From Metarhizium brunneum (lineage: Eukaryota > Ascomycota > Sordariomycetes > Hypocreales > Clavicipitaceae): 64,000 bases of DNA. The first letter of the stretch is position 1. Every line of letters starts with the position of its first letter. The position numbers were made by a program, and so were the translations under genes. A model generated the notes under the pieces. The model searched no databases. It saw only the letters and a program-made list of their open reading frames with translations, and was not told the origin of the DNA. Positions 34,278 through 44,566 of this stretch are shown here, piece by piece. Location: contig NC_089422.1 of the NCBI RefSeq assembly GCF_013426205.1, forward strand, positions 930,001 to 994,000, written 5' to 3'.

Positions 34278-34777
34278 GGTTGGTGTTGACGGAGAAAAAT
34301 CATTTGGAATGCGGCCGTTGAAAAGATGGCGGATGTCCCGTGGCGTTGGAAGCTTGCTGTAGCTGCAAGTGCAACGCAGAATGAAATCATCATCTGAGAG
34401 CTCGGAGATAATGGGCACCGCGGCGGCAGACGGCAAATGGATTTCCCGGGTGCAGTCGGCGCTGGATGGACCGGCGACTTCCCTGTCCAAGGGCCATAGC
34501 GCTTCGACGACGCGCCACTTATCGGAGCTGCATTTGCAAGCCGTTTTTCCTTGCTCGGAATTGCGAGCGCTTTTGATTTAGATCCTGCGTGGTCATCCTC
34601 CGACGACATCCGTATTTCGTGTCGACCTGCACCATGCACTGAGGTTCAATTGGGGCTACGAGAGTCGATTTTATAGTGCACTGGCTTTTTGTGATCCAAC
34701 AAGCGACGACGGACGATACCTTGAGCAACTTGGACGCATCTCCGGGGCCCATCACCAGTCACATCGCCAAGAAAAAA
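34278..34777. promoter_or_regulatory. Divergent promoter, UGO1-like / YAH1
   Basis: A 500-bp region between two start codons facing away from each other; both products are mitochondrial. It presumably serves as a bidirectional promoter. No specific factor site can be assigned from sequence alone. Confidence 0.5.
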
Positions 34778-35425
34778 ATGTCATCGGCTTCAAGGACGCT
34801 CGCATCTCGTCTTGTGACAGTGCCTGCCGCGGCCTGTCGACGAGTGCAAAAAGGCCGCGCGATTCGAATGGAATCCTTCACATCAAAATTCCCAACACGG
34901 AGTCGGAGTGCGCCTCGAGTAATCCCTTTGTCCGTGCCCGCGCATCGATCATTCTCAACCACCACACCAACCCGCCACGGCCATATTGACCCCCCGAAGC
35001 CTGGTGAAGAGTGAGTGCAGCCATACACACAAGCAATAATAATGTCAAAAAAATAAAATAAACAAGCCACTGATTATCCCAGACTTTACGTCACCTTTGT
35101 TGAAAAGGATGGTGAGGAACACAAGTTCGCAGTCTCCGAAGGCGACAACCTTCTAGATATCGCTCAAGCCAACGATCTCGAAATGGAGGGTGCATGTGGC
35201 GGCTCATGCGCCTGCTCGACGTGCCACGTCATTGTCACCAACGAGGAGTTTTTCGATAAGATGCCCGAGCCAGAGGATGACGAAAACGACATGCTGGATC
35301 TGGCATTCGGCCTGACCGAGACGAGCCGACTGGGCTGTCAAGTGAAGATGACAAAGGAGCTGGACGGATTAGTTGTCAAGCTGCCGTCGATGACGCGGAA
35401 TCTACAGGCCAGCGATTTCCAATGA
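34778..35425 (+). CDS. YAH1: Mitochondrial adrenodoxin-type [2Fe-2S] ferredoxin
   Basis: Electron carrier for mitochondrial iron-sulfur cluster assembly and heme A/coenzyme Q synthesis. Exons are 34778-35010 and 35083-35425 with a 72-bp intron; 191 aa. The first ~65 residues are rich in Ala, Arg and Ser and lack acids, as a mitochondrial presequence should. The cluster ligands are Cys116, Cys122 and Cys125 in ACGGSCACSTCHV plus Cys163 in LGCQV, the adrenodoxin spacing. An acidic patch PEPEDDENDMLDLA, used for docking ferredoxin reductase, is intact. One extra cysteine (120) lies between the first two ligands. An upstream in-frame ATG at 34676 would add 34 residues without presequence character. 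Confidence 0.94.
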
Positions 35426-35686
35426 GACGATGACAATGTAACAGTAGCTGCTGGGCATACCCCTTATAAAACACCTTGTACAATATGTGTGGATAGAAGG
35501 ACGGATTTCCCACCGTCCAGAGTCGAAGAACGCGGGGAACATATCGGAGGGTATCTTTGACTGCATTTTCAGGCGATAAAAAAGTACTATATATACCTGC
35601 TTAACTCCTCTTACCAAACAAGAATCACGATCCAGCGCCTGTGTGCGTTTTTAGGTTCGTCTGAACCCACGAGGTAACCTATACGC

Positions 35687-36589
35687 TTAAGCCTCCTCCA
35701 AAGCGCCCTTTTTCAAACCTCCGCCCCCAGAGCTAATAAGATCCAAAAACCCCTTTTTACTCATCTCGTTCACCTTTTCCTCGCGGTTATTAATACCTAT
35801 GACGCCCTGCTTCCTCGCGTCCTTCTCCGCCTCTGCGGCCTGGACTTGCGCAGCTCTTACGGCGTTAAACAGCTTAACCACACCTCTTTGCGCAACCTTG
35901 CGCAGCTTCCGTTCCGTGTCTAGAATCTCCGCTGTTGACGATTCAACTTCGCCGGTGGTGTCATCCCGACTGGCTTCAAGGACATCCTTGACGCGGCCCT
36001 TTTCTAGAGCCTTCTTCTTTTGGTCACGCAGGTGTCGCTTTGCCCTGGCTTCTAAGGTGCTGTCAACGGCTGCTTTGGAGGCTTCATGTGCGGCCGCGCT
36101 TCTCGAGAGGACGGGGTCGGAACGTTTTGACGATGACAATTTTGTGGAAAGAATTTTGGAGATGGATGTGGCGAAGGCGCTGGGATCATTGCGCTTTGAT
36201 TTGCGGCGGCTTGTGGCATTGTCCGAGTCAAGGTCATATTCATCAACGTCTGATTCTTCGTCGTCGTCGTCTTCATTTTCCCCCTCGGCAGACTCGGCGT
36301 CATCTTTGTGCGCCGTCTTGGCGGGTTTTGAAGACTTTTTGGCTTTCTTCACTCTGGATTGCTCGTCTTCAGAACTTGATGAGTCGGCGTCATCTGACTC
36401 AGCCGCATCGTCGACAGTTGCGTTGTGTATATCGTCATCTGAGTCGAGCAAGTTCACTGCATCAAAATCCTGGTCTTCGTCGCCGTCGCTGCCCGATCCA
36501 CTGTCATATTGTTGTGTTTGTTGGCGTTTTTGTTTCTTAGATGGACGCTGGTTCTTGGCGTCAAATGCGCGTTTCTTTGGACCTCCCAT
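35687..36589 (-). CDS. RRP15: Ribosomal RNA-processing protein RRP15-like
   Basis: Nucleolar factor for pre-60S ribosome maturation; 300 aa, one exon. The N-terminal ~150 residues are strongly acidic and Ser-rich (EDDDDEE-type runs) after a basic start KKRAFDAKNQRPSKKQKRQ, as in nucleolar proteins. The conserved RRP15 region occupies the C-terminal half: DPSAFATSISKILSTKLS, then the basic helix around RAKRHLRDQKKKALEKGRVK, and ERKLRKVAQRGVVKLFNAVR. The tail ends in KGFLDLISSGG. ATG at 36589 (MGGPKKRA) is preferred over an upstream in-frame ATG at 36658. It converges on YAH1 with about 260 bases between stops. Confidence 0.88.
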   Translation of the reverse strand: MGGPKKRAFDAKNQRPSKKQKRQQTQQYDSGSGSDGDEDQDFDAVNLLDSDDDIHNATVDDAAESDDADSSSSEDEQSRVKKAKKSSKPAKTAHKDDAESAEGENEDDDDEESDVDEYDLDSDNATSRRKSKRNDPSAFATSISKILSTKLSSSKRSDPVLSRSAAAHEASKAAVDSTLEARAKRHLRDQKKKALEKGRVKDVLEASRDDTTGEVESSTAEILDTERKLRKVAQRGVVKLFNAVRAAQVQAAEAEKDARKQGVIGINNREEKVNEMSKKGFLDLISSGGGGLKKGALEEA

Positions 36590-37301
36590 TGTATAATCGT
36601 GTATTGAATTGCGTGTGTCGGACCGGCGAGAACAGTGCTGCAGGTGAAGGAAGCTCAAGAAAAAGCTGGGATTCTGCCGGGTAATTTTTCTGGGTGGGAG
36701 GGGCTCTGGGCAGGCGGTGTGGAGAGGGCCGGTTCACGTGGGGCAGACAGTCGTTCGCTAGACGAAAGCCAAGCTTAGCGGCTTTGAACGACTCTGGAAA
36801 TGTTGCACGCATACATGTAACTTCGTTACATACCTACCTATGAGGTAGTTGTGGGCGACCATGACTTGAAAGGTCCCTTTGGGACTCATGGCGGGTATGG
36901 GATGCACACCATAATTAATTCTTGCAAATAAGAATAGGGCAACGGGCGAACAAAGGCATGCGATATTGAACTATACGAACTGTAGTAACAATTTGACTGA
37001 GCATTACTCTCGGTTACCAACTCCACCAAATCGCGAAGTCCGAACCTCAAATGGCTACAAGCCGTTGTACATGTCTTTCGGCACTCGTTACAATGGCACA
37101 ATGCTATATGCTAACCTGACTGTAGGGAGTCTCAAAATGAATGAACGCATCAGGGCAAATTACACGTCAAGCAGCCTGGAAATTGGCCAATCTATTTAGC
37201 TAACAAGCGGTCAGCCGAGGGTATCAAGCAGCAATATAAATTACACCATCTCTGATAACGCTCCGTAACCAACGCCAGAAAAGTGGAATTCGACCGAGCC
37301 A
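36590..37301. other. Intergenic
   Basis: About 700 bases holding the RRP15 promoter and the 3' region of the PhoD-type gene. A 234-base open stretch on the plus strand (36966-37199) begins with TTG and has no family pattern, so it is not called. Confidence 0.5.
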
Positions 37302-39317
37302 TTAAACGAACTTGAACCGGTCCCAGAACGAACCGCTCGTCTTTGCAGCTTCTTCAACTATGGGCGCGGAGAGCTGAGTGGTCCACCGCTCCTCACCATC
37401 AATATATAAAGTATATTGCAATATGCTCTGGCCATCAATGTTTTCAATTGTAAAGGAGCCAAATTTGGAACTTCCGGAAGGGATATAGCTATCCTCCATT
37501 AGCACGATGCGCACCAAGTAGAATCAGAGAACTTACTGTAACTTGACATCCTCGCTGTCAACTTGCTTATATGTTGGGAATGGTGACGCAAATTGATTCA
37601 AAGGACTCGTAGAGAATTCGTGCGCCGCAGCCGATTCAGGCCAATTCGACTCGGGAGGCGGTGGGAATTTGGTCGCGGCAAATTCATGGCGGTCTCCAGA
37701 AAGAATTACAACAGGTGTGCCACGAGCCCCAGCCTCCCACATGGCTTCGAGTATCTTCCGTCGTTCAAACAAAAAGCCACCCCAAGTATCCTTGACATTT
37801 ACTGGCCAGTTCTTGGTAAACGGGACGGACGAAGCCACAAACTTCCACTTGACTCCCTTAGGTTCGGGGCGGCCCAACCAGGCCAAAAAATCAGCCAACT
37901 GATCTTGGCCGAGCATGGTCTTACTCTCTTCTTCAAAAGGAGCGTTATTGCTGGAGCGGTAACTTCTGGTGTCTAACATGAAGAAACTGACGGGTCCTTG
38001 GACGAACTCGTACCAAGTAGCATCCTGACGGGGCGTGCTTCTGGTACCGGCCTGAACAGCTTTTGGAGGGTTAACGTTGGCCTGGTAGGTGTGCCACGGG
38101 CCAACGGCAGCACTGTAAATTCCGGTAGTGTTGGAGGACCAGTCGTTGGAAATTTCGTGGTCATCAAGTACATGAATCCAGCTCAAGTTTTGCGCGACAG
38201 GAGCCCAGTCGGGAGATGCGTAGACTTGTCGGTATTGCATACGATATTCCTCGGATGACTTGCCGAAGCGTTCCGGAACGTCCACATAAATGAAATCACC
38301 TAAAAAGAGCATGAACTGGGCACCCAAGTCGGGAAGCTTCCTGGCTAGATGTCGGAGTCCAGGAATAGCCAATGCATGGTCCATTGGGTTGTAAGGGAAA
38401 CGGGGAAGAATGCAGGAAGTTGAGAGAAATGTGAACTTCCCATCATTGACCGTCGGCATGCTTCCGGGCTTGGGAGGGCTGAGAAATTCGCCGGAATGGT
38501 TGTTTGATGTTCTCCACTCATACCATCGTTGCTCAGAGTACCTCAAAGAGACAGTAAGAGCCTGTGTGAAGTCGGTTTCATTGGTTGTCTGTTGTATGTC
38601 GGCGGCATTAGACCAGGCTGGCGCATCGACAGACGCTTCGGACGTCTTGGCTCGTATTTGCAAGGTAACGGGCAGCTTGGCTTGGTCTGGCTCGCGGACG
38701 AGAAAGTTCGCTTCACTGGGTGAAACGTATCCCAGACGAACGAACGAGAGGTCTTCAGAGGAGTAATACCAACGGGCGCGGAATAGTGCGTCGGCAGTCA
38801 ATAGCGCAAGAACAACGTTGATGAGAAGTGTGATAATAGACCATTTTGGTTGAGTAGCACTGGGGTATCCGTAAAGCAGCACCTTCCAGGGCCGTTCGGT
38901 TTTCTCGCCGAGTATGATTGTCTCTTCAACGTCGACTTCCTGGGCAACTACCTCGGGCTCCGGTGGCTGGCCAGTTTCGGAGAGCAAGGGGGTCTCTGAT
39001 GTAAGCGTTGTCTGCTTCACAGTAACGTCGACTTCATCATCAACAATTTCAAGAGCCGGTCCAGCTCTATAGCTGGCGAAATAAGCAGGAATGTAGATTG
39101 CAAAAAGCGCAAAGGTAATGGAGGGAAAGTGGGCCTAGGAGCTGTCAGCGTTGTCACAAACGGGCTTCAAGCATCACTTCATACTGGAAACTATTTAATC
39201 TTGTTAGTCATGTGTCGATGATGAATTTATGATGAGACGCACAAATCTGAAGAATAATATTGCGGATATTCTCAAGGCGACCGAAGTCACCTTGGCAATG
39301 GTCGTCTGAACAGGCAT
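37302..39317 (-). CDS. PhoD-type metallophosphatase, membrane-anchored
   Basis: Alkaline-phosphatase-D-like enzyme expected to hydrolyse phosphate esters with a bimetal centre. Exons are 39317-39243, a 6-nt exon 39190-39185, 39134-37537 and 37488-37302, giving about 621 aa. The first exon (MPVQTTIAKVTSVALR) and the start of exon 3 (SITFALFAIYIPAYFASY) are hydrophobic, and a further helix, WSIITLLINVVLALLTADAL, follows, so the protein is membrane-bound. Catalytic motifs are FLGDFIYVD, HVLDDHEISNDW and LSGDRHEFAATKF. The last splice gives VKLHYIPSGSSKFG, matching the usual PhoD C-terminal region. The micro-exon is inferred from two good intron signals; skipping it would also keep the frame. Divergent from the p24 gene. 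Confidence 0.85.
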
Positions 39318-39890
39318 GATGTTGTTTAGGAGAAAGTGGGATGGAGTGATGCCGAGGTAAGTGGTCGGATGATTAAACAAAGTTTAGGTGAAGCTCATGG
39401 CTATTTGCCTATTAATGAGAGAATGTAGAGAAGCCAATGTTACGATGTGACGGAACACATCACAGCATTGCGCAAAGAAATTGAGAAGAGTGGCAAGGAG
39501 GAACTGACGGACTAATGATGCTAGTCCAAGGTTCTGCGGCGCTGCGGAAGAGCTTCATTAAAAGCTCCTGATTCGACGTCATCTAATTGGCAGACGCGCG
39601 GTGATTTGAGGCGCGCGGGGGCGAATTCAAGCGTCTACGGGTCGAGGTCGACTGGCAAGTGGGTCCAGATGCCCAGGCCTGGAGGTGGGAGCTCTGGCAC
39701 CTTCAGGGGTCGGTCCTTGTGAAAATCCGCGCCCGAAGCGACATCGTGGCCCCTTTGCTCTACATGGTGCATTTCAACACCACAGCAGCGCTAGGGACGT
39801 GCCACAATTTGCAAGACAAACCCTCGCCTCCTTCTTGCGATTCGAGTTGCTCTCTCGGTTGGACGCCACAATCACGAATCCGACGCCATC
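39318..39890. promoter_or_regulatory. Divergent promoter, PhoD-type / p24
   Basis: A 573-bp region between two divergent start codons, the likely shared promoter of two endomembrane-system genes. It contains a GC-rich patch near 39596-39625 with GCGCG runs. No factor site can be assigned from sequence. Confidence 0.45.
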
Positions 39891-40656
39891 ATGAGATTGT
39901 CGACAATAGGAGCAGGCCTTATTGCCTGCCTGGCGACCAATGTTGCCGCCACGGCTCTGACCTACAAGCTCGACGCCAACGAAAAGGCATGCTTCTATAC
40001 GGAGACCAAAAAGGATAACGAAAAAATTGCATTCTACTTTGCGGTATGACTCCTGTTACACCTGGCGTGCGACGCTGGTACAAGAGTATGCGCTTACTGG
40101 ATACCATGCAGGTCCAATCTGGCGGCTCTTTCGATGTCGACTACATTGTCGAGGGTCCCAATGCCAAGATGATCTTGCAAGGCGAAAAGGAGCGACAGGG
40201 CGATTTCGTCTTTACCGCTCAGCACGCTGGCGAATACTCATTCTGCTTCAATAACGAGATGAGCACCTTTGCAGAGAAATATGTCGATTTCGAGATTTCG
40301 GTGCGAACCCATGTGATCGATCCCAAGCGCTATCCACTGTAGACTAACACAACACAACACAGGTTGAAAATGAAGCCCGAACTGCTCAGCTGCCTTCCAA
40401 GCAAGGCACATCCCCCGAACAGACCTCTGTCCTCGAGGACTCTATTTTCAAGATATCCAGCCAGCTGTCCACCATTTCACGAAACCAAAAATACTTCCGC
40501 ACTCGTGAGAACCGCAACTTTTCTACTGTCAACAGTACCGAGAAGCGAATTGTCAACTTTAGCGTCATTCAAATTGGCCTAATTATTTGCATGGGCGCTT
40601 TGCAGGTGTTCGTTGTCAGATTCTTCTTCCAGGGCGCGCGCAAGGGCTACGTTTAA
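39891..40656 (+). CDS. p24/EMP24-family ER-Golgi cargo receptor
   Basis: Type I membrane protein of COPII/COPI vesicles that selects cargo such as GPI proteins. Exons are 39891-40043, 40112-40300 and 40363-40656 (introns of 68 and 62 bp), giving 211 aa, standard length. A signal peptide covers residues 1-21. The GOLD domain follows, with the conserved pair CFYTE and SFCFNNEMS that forms its disulfide. Then come a coiled-coil region and one transmembrane helix (VIQIGLIICMGALQVFVV) with a short tail, RFFFQGARKGYV. The double Phe in the tail is the COPII-binding signal. The tail suggests the Erp subgroup rather than Emp24 or Erv25, but I cannot fix the orthologue. Confidence 0.93.
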
Positions 40657-41230
40657 AGTTTCATTTTATTTATCTTGGTTAGCATGTAACGAGGGCACAC
40701 GTGGGAAAAAGGCAAAAGGGAACGGGTGACCGACGTTGGTACGATATGTATAATAATGAGCATAGAACCTGGCGGTCATTGTGAAAACCAACGGAGTAGA
40801 GGTGGTCAATCATTTAAATTGACCGAATTACAGCGGCATTGCATGGCTAGTACATTTGTCGACCTTTGGTTCACATGTATTGTAACTGCATATTCCTCAT
40901 TCCATAATACCATACCGTCCCAGCTAACAAGCCTTGACCCTTTGTGGTTGGGGCTCGTAGAGGCAAAAGAGTAATAAGTTGTGGGTGACTTCGTTCGCCG
41001 GACGGACGGACTTCGGCCCAGACTATTATATAATTGAATTTCATTAAGAAAATATTATTAAAAAGAGAATATAATATATAAATAGTGTTTCAAAAACAAT
41101 AACAACTAAAACTATAGTTTCAATTATCACTTCCTACTCATGCCGGTAGACAGAGAAAACCCAAAGTGGAGGACGATTTGGTAGGGAGGCAAACAAAACA
41201 AGACTGGAACAACATTATTGCGACGCCGCT
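40657..41230. other. Intergenic with AT-rich insert upstream of SNW gene
   Basis: A 574-base stretch. The first ~350 bases are ordinary; about 41025-41130 is very AT-rich. I searched the plus-strand frames here for the missing N-terminal part of the SNW/Prp45 protein (the region with GW- and AQYPL-type motifs) and did not find it. Confidence 0.55.
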
Positions 41231-42823
41231 ATGTGCACTACAAACCGACAAAACACCACACCTCACCACACGGTCCACGGCGCAACAACCCAACCCAACC
41301 CACACATCGCATATGACAACGCAAAAATGGACGCCCTTGTTAAATACAAATCCAAATCTGACGCGATCGCTCGGCGAGGTCACAGCCATGATCGAATTAT
41401 GCACACGTCGTTCAAGGACCTAATACCTCTACGACAGCGTGTTGATGCTGAGAAGATTGATCTGTCTCGCCCTGACAAAGAGTCTGTTGCAGCCACGACC
41501 GAGAGGACCAAGAATGCGCTCGCAGCCCTCATCAGTGGCGCTGTTGCGGCGCAGAGACCCAAGAACGTAAATGTTGGAAACAGAAACGATCCGACCTTTG
41601 TACGATATACACCTGCCAGTCAGATGGGGGACGACTCGCAGAAGGAAACCCGAATAATGAAGATTGTCGAGCGCCAACGAGACCCGATGGAACCTCCCAA
41701 GTTCAAACATAAAAAGATTCCTCGTGGACCACCGTCACCACCCCCGCCCGTCATGCATTCACCACCTCGAAAACTCACAGCTCAAGACCAGGAAATGTGG
41801 AGGATTCCCCCCGCAATCTCCAACTGGAAGAACCCAAAGGGTTTCACAGTGCCCCTAGATAAGCGTCTGGCTGCGGATGGCCGTGGCTTGCAGGACATTA
41901 GCATCAATGACAAACATGCTCAATTTGCAGAGGCAGTAAAGATGGCTGAAAGGCATGCACGAGAAGAGGTTCAACAGCGTGCGCTGATGCAACAGAGGCT
42001 GGCGGAAAAGGAGAAGGCACAAAAGGACGAAAATCTGCGGGCACTGGCCCAAAAGGCTCGAGAGGAGCGGGCGGGCGGTGGGCGCGGGAGCGGGCGTTCA
42101 CCCGATTCGAGAGACTCCAGGTCACGATCGGGAAGTTACAGCGGATCTGACTCGGCATCCGACAGCGAAGATTCCGAGATACGGGAACGAGAGAAGGCTC
42201 GAAGAGAGAAGAGAAAGGAAGAAGAGAGAAAGCTGCGACAGAACCGCATGGGTGCTGAACGGCGTATTCAGGTCATGGCAAGGGAACAAAACCGAGACAT
42301 TTCAGAAAAGATTGCTCTGGGGTTGGCCAAGCCGACACAGTCCAAGGAGACAATGTACGACTCACGGCTATTTAATCAATCGAGCGGTTTCGACAGCGGA
42401 TTCAACGAGGATAATCACTACGACAAGCCACTGTTTGCAGCCCAGGATGCAATCAGCAGCATCTACCGACCGCGGGCAAACATGGATGACGACGATCCTG
42501 AAGCTGGCGATAAGGAGATGGCCAAGATTCAAAAGACGAGTCGGTTTGGAGAGGCACTCGGCAAAGGCACCTTTAAGGGAGCGGCTGATGTAGAGGTAGG
42601 CAGGCTTTCGCCATCAAGCTGGAGGTTTCGTGGTGGCACCAGGCTAACAAATACGCAGGCCCGTGAAGGACCAGTGCAATTCGAAAAAGAAATTGCCGAC
42701 CCATTCAACGTGGACAAATTTCTGTCCGAGGTTGACCAGAATTCGTCGGCAAAGAGGGGATACGGGTTAAATGACGAAGACCGGCAACCAAAGCGGCCGA
42801 GGGTAGAGGACGAGGATGATTAA
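41231..42823 (+). CDS. SNW/Prp45 (SKIP) spliceosome protein, apparently N-terminally truncated
   Basis: SNW-domain protein of the Prp19-associated spliceosome core. The family signature SNWKNPKGFTVPLDKRLA, the FKHKKIPRGPPSPPPPVMHS segment and the C-terminal REGPVQFEKEIADPFNVDKF are all clear. The open frame is 530 aa, but a 63-nt intron at 42596-42658 (GTAGGC..CGCAG, branch GCTAAC) should be removed. It is in frame and stop-free, leaving about 509 aa. Homology begins only near DALVKY/DAIARRGH. The usual ~110 upstream residues, including the conserved GW and AQYPL region, are absent, and a four-residue KSKS sits between VKY and DAIA. Start is uncertain: ATG at 41231 or 41327. It is a truncated paralogue, or its first exons were missed. 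Confidence 0.82.
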   Translation: MCTTNRQNTTPHHTVHGATTQPNPHIAYDNAKMDALVKYKSKSDAIARRGHSHDRIMHTSFKDLIPLRQRVDAEKIDLSRPDKESVAATTERTKNALAALISGAVAAQRPKNVNVGNRNDPTFVRYTPASQMGDDSQKETRIMKIVERQRDPMEPPKFKHKKIPRGPPSPPPPVMHSPPRKLTAQDQEMWRIPPAISNWKNPKGFTVPLDKRLAADGRGLQDISINDKHAQFAEAVKMAERHAREEVQQRALMQQRLAEKEKAQKDENLRALAQKAREERAGGGRGSGRSPDSRDSRSRSGSYSGSDSASDSEDSEIREREKARREKRKEEERKLRQNRMGAERRIQVMAREQNRDISEKIALGLAKPTQSKETMYDSRLFNQSSGFDSGFNEDNHYDKPLFAAQDAISSIYRPRANMDDDDPEAGDKEMAKIQKTSRFGEALGKGTFKGAADVEVGRLSPSSWRFRGGTRLTNTQAREGPVQFEKEIADPFNVDKFLSEVDQNSSAKRGYGLNDEDRQPKRPRVEDEDD

Positions 42824-43339
42824 GCGTCTTGTTGCGTTGGCGTTGACGGCGTTGACGGCGTTGTGGATGTATTGTACATTGTGGAATTGCATACTGGCCA
42901 GGGGCTCCAAGCGGGAATCAAAAAGCGGTGCGAGGTTCCAAAAAGATATCAATAATAAATTGTTTGCTCGCGCAATAATGCGCTCTACTTCGATGCTGTT
43001 TTCGTACTTGTAAGCGATACGCATGCATGCTGTGAAGTTGCATCAATTGATGTGTCCTAAGTGATGGTGGTGGGGCGACGGTAATCCCTAAAAGTCCTTG
43101 TTTGGACCCTGACTGTCACTTTTGTTTCCGCTCCCCACTTGCCGCCGCCTCTTGGGTTCCTGTCAAAGTTCATGGCCTGATCATCTGATTGATGGCATTT
43201 TGTGCAAAATTACAAACCTCAGACCTCGGCTCAACTCCAACTTCTCTCGGCTCAACCATCTCATAATACAACCGGGACTCCATTACTTCCCACACCCTTG
43301 GCCCTTCTCATCACCCTCGTCCAGGCGCCATCAGCCAGC
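42824..43339. other. Intergenic
   Basis: About 515 bases between the SNW gene and the next plus-strand gene. It begins with a run of GTTGACGGC-like units (42840-42866) just past the SNW stop and ends in a pyrimidine-rich leader. No gene is seen. Confidence 0.5.
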
Positions 43340-43879
43340 ATGGCATCGGGGGCATTCTTCAACCCGCAAAAGGCGCTCCTCCTCGCCCCCTTCGTCTCAT
43401 CTACATGCTCCCTCCTCTTCGCCTGGGACCAGAATGCCTTCCTGAGCATCTTCACCAGCCCAGAAGTCAGCGACCGCATCAACCCCATCCTCCCTAGCTA
43501 CTGGCGCGTCTTCTTCCCCAGGGGCCTCACACAGGTCGTTTCCCTCCTGGGCGTAACGACGTGGACTTCCGTCGGGGCCGTCGTCTACTACAGGACGCTG
43601 CTGCAGAAGAAGGGCGCGTGGGCCTGGTATGCGGCCACGGCGGCGCTGGCCGTCGGCCACTTGGTGTATGCGCCGTTTGTGGCGCCGGCCATCAAGTATA
43701 TACTCGACGATGAGGGAGGCAGGTCCAAGGAGAGAAAGCTCGCGGAGCCGGGGAACCGGAATGTGGATATGCAGAAACAGTGGCTGTGGTATAACATGGT
43801 GAGACTTTTGACGACGGATTTGGGCGCCTGGGTTTGCTGTGCTGTGGGTGTCATGAAGACGTTTGATGTGGTTGAGTAG
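43340..43879 (+). CDS. Four-helix integral membrane protein, function unknown
   Basis: Single-exon gene of 179 aa. Four hydrophobic segments are visible: about 10-30 (ALLLAPFVSSTCSLLFAW), 58-80 (RGLTQVVSLLGVTTWTSVGAV), 92-118 (WAWYAATAALAVGHLVYAPFVAP) and 155-175 (TTDLGAWVCCAVGVM). A short charged loop DDEGGRSKERK separates helices 3 and 4. The layout recalls fungal DUF1772/anthrone-oxygenase-like four-helix proteins, but the sequence match is weak and I do not assign that function. The ATG at 43340 (MASGAFF) is preferred over the in-frame stretch upstream, which reads like untranslated leader. Confidence 0.7.
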   Translation: MASGAFFNPQKALLLAPFVSSTCSLLFAWDQNAFLSIFTSPEVSDRINPILPSYWRVFFPRGLTQVVSLLGVTTWTSVGAVVYYRTLLQKKGAWAWYAATAALAVGHLVYAPFVAPAIKYILDDEGGRSKERKLAEPGNRNVDMQKQWLWYNMVRLLTTDLGAWVCCAVGVMKTFDVVE

Positions 43880-44566
43880 GATCTTGCTGCGGGCATGGAC
43901 GGCTTGTAAGATATTTGTAAATGTAATTTTATGGAACCCCGAGCTTGGTGTTTTACTTGTTGTGGAAATTGGCTCTGCTCTTCGCTTTTAGGGTCCCGCC
44001 GTTTTCTTGATGCGCCTTGCGAGAAATTCCATGTCTCCTTGGGTGGGCTTCACGGTTGAGGTGTTGGTATATCTGCCATGGCCACAACTAGATTTTGCAT
44101 GAACACACGGAATTATGCATGTAATCGATTGCGGTGCTATACACGTATACATGGATATACGATGGTCTTTGTTTCTGTCTGGAATCATGTACATAATGCG
44201 CGGCTGCTTGTACCCTCGCCTTTTTTACAGACCTGCCCTGACGGGTTAAAGCACCGGGCTATTATGCTAAATTCTGACACGAATGATGACAGTACTACCA
44301 ACCACGGGAGCTATCTGCACTCCGCTTTGCCCAGGGACGCGATTGATGGATTTTACAGACAACCTGCTGACTTGCAGCTGATTCACGCTTCAACGTTCCA
44401 CGGGCCCTTCCTGCTGTCGCAAGGAGCCGAAAGACGGTAGGTCCAGGACAACGGTTCCAGCTGAATATACATAAAGAGTTTCCTTTCGGACGACGGAACA
44501 ATTAGCACTACTACTGAAATACTGAAGTATTCCTTTTGAATCTAGTCCTAAACATCAACCAGAACT
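43880..44566. other. Intergenic
   Basis: About 690 bases between two plus-strand genes, holding the 3' region of the membrane protein and the promoter of the small secreted protein. No supported gene. Confidence 0.5.

Noticed and set aside
35799..36596. 265-codon plus-strand Ser-rich frame
   Set aside because: Antisense of the acidic RRP15 coding region; Asp/Glu codons read as Ser/Val on the other strand.
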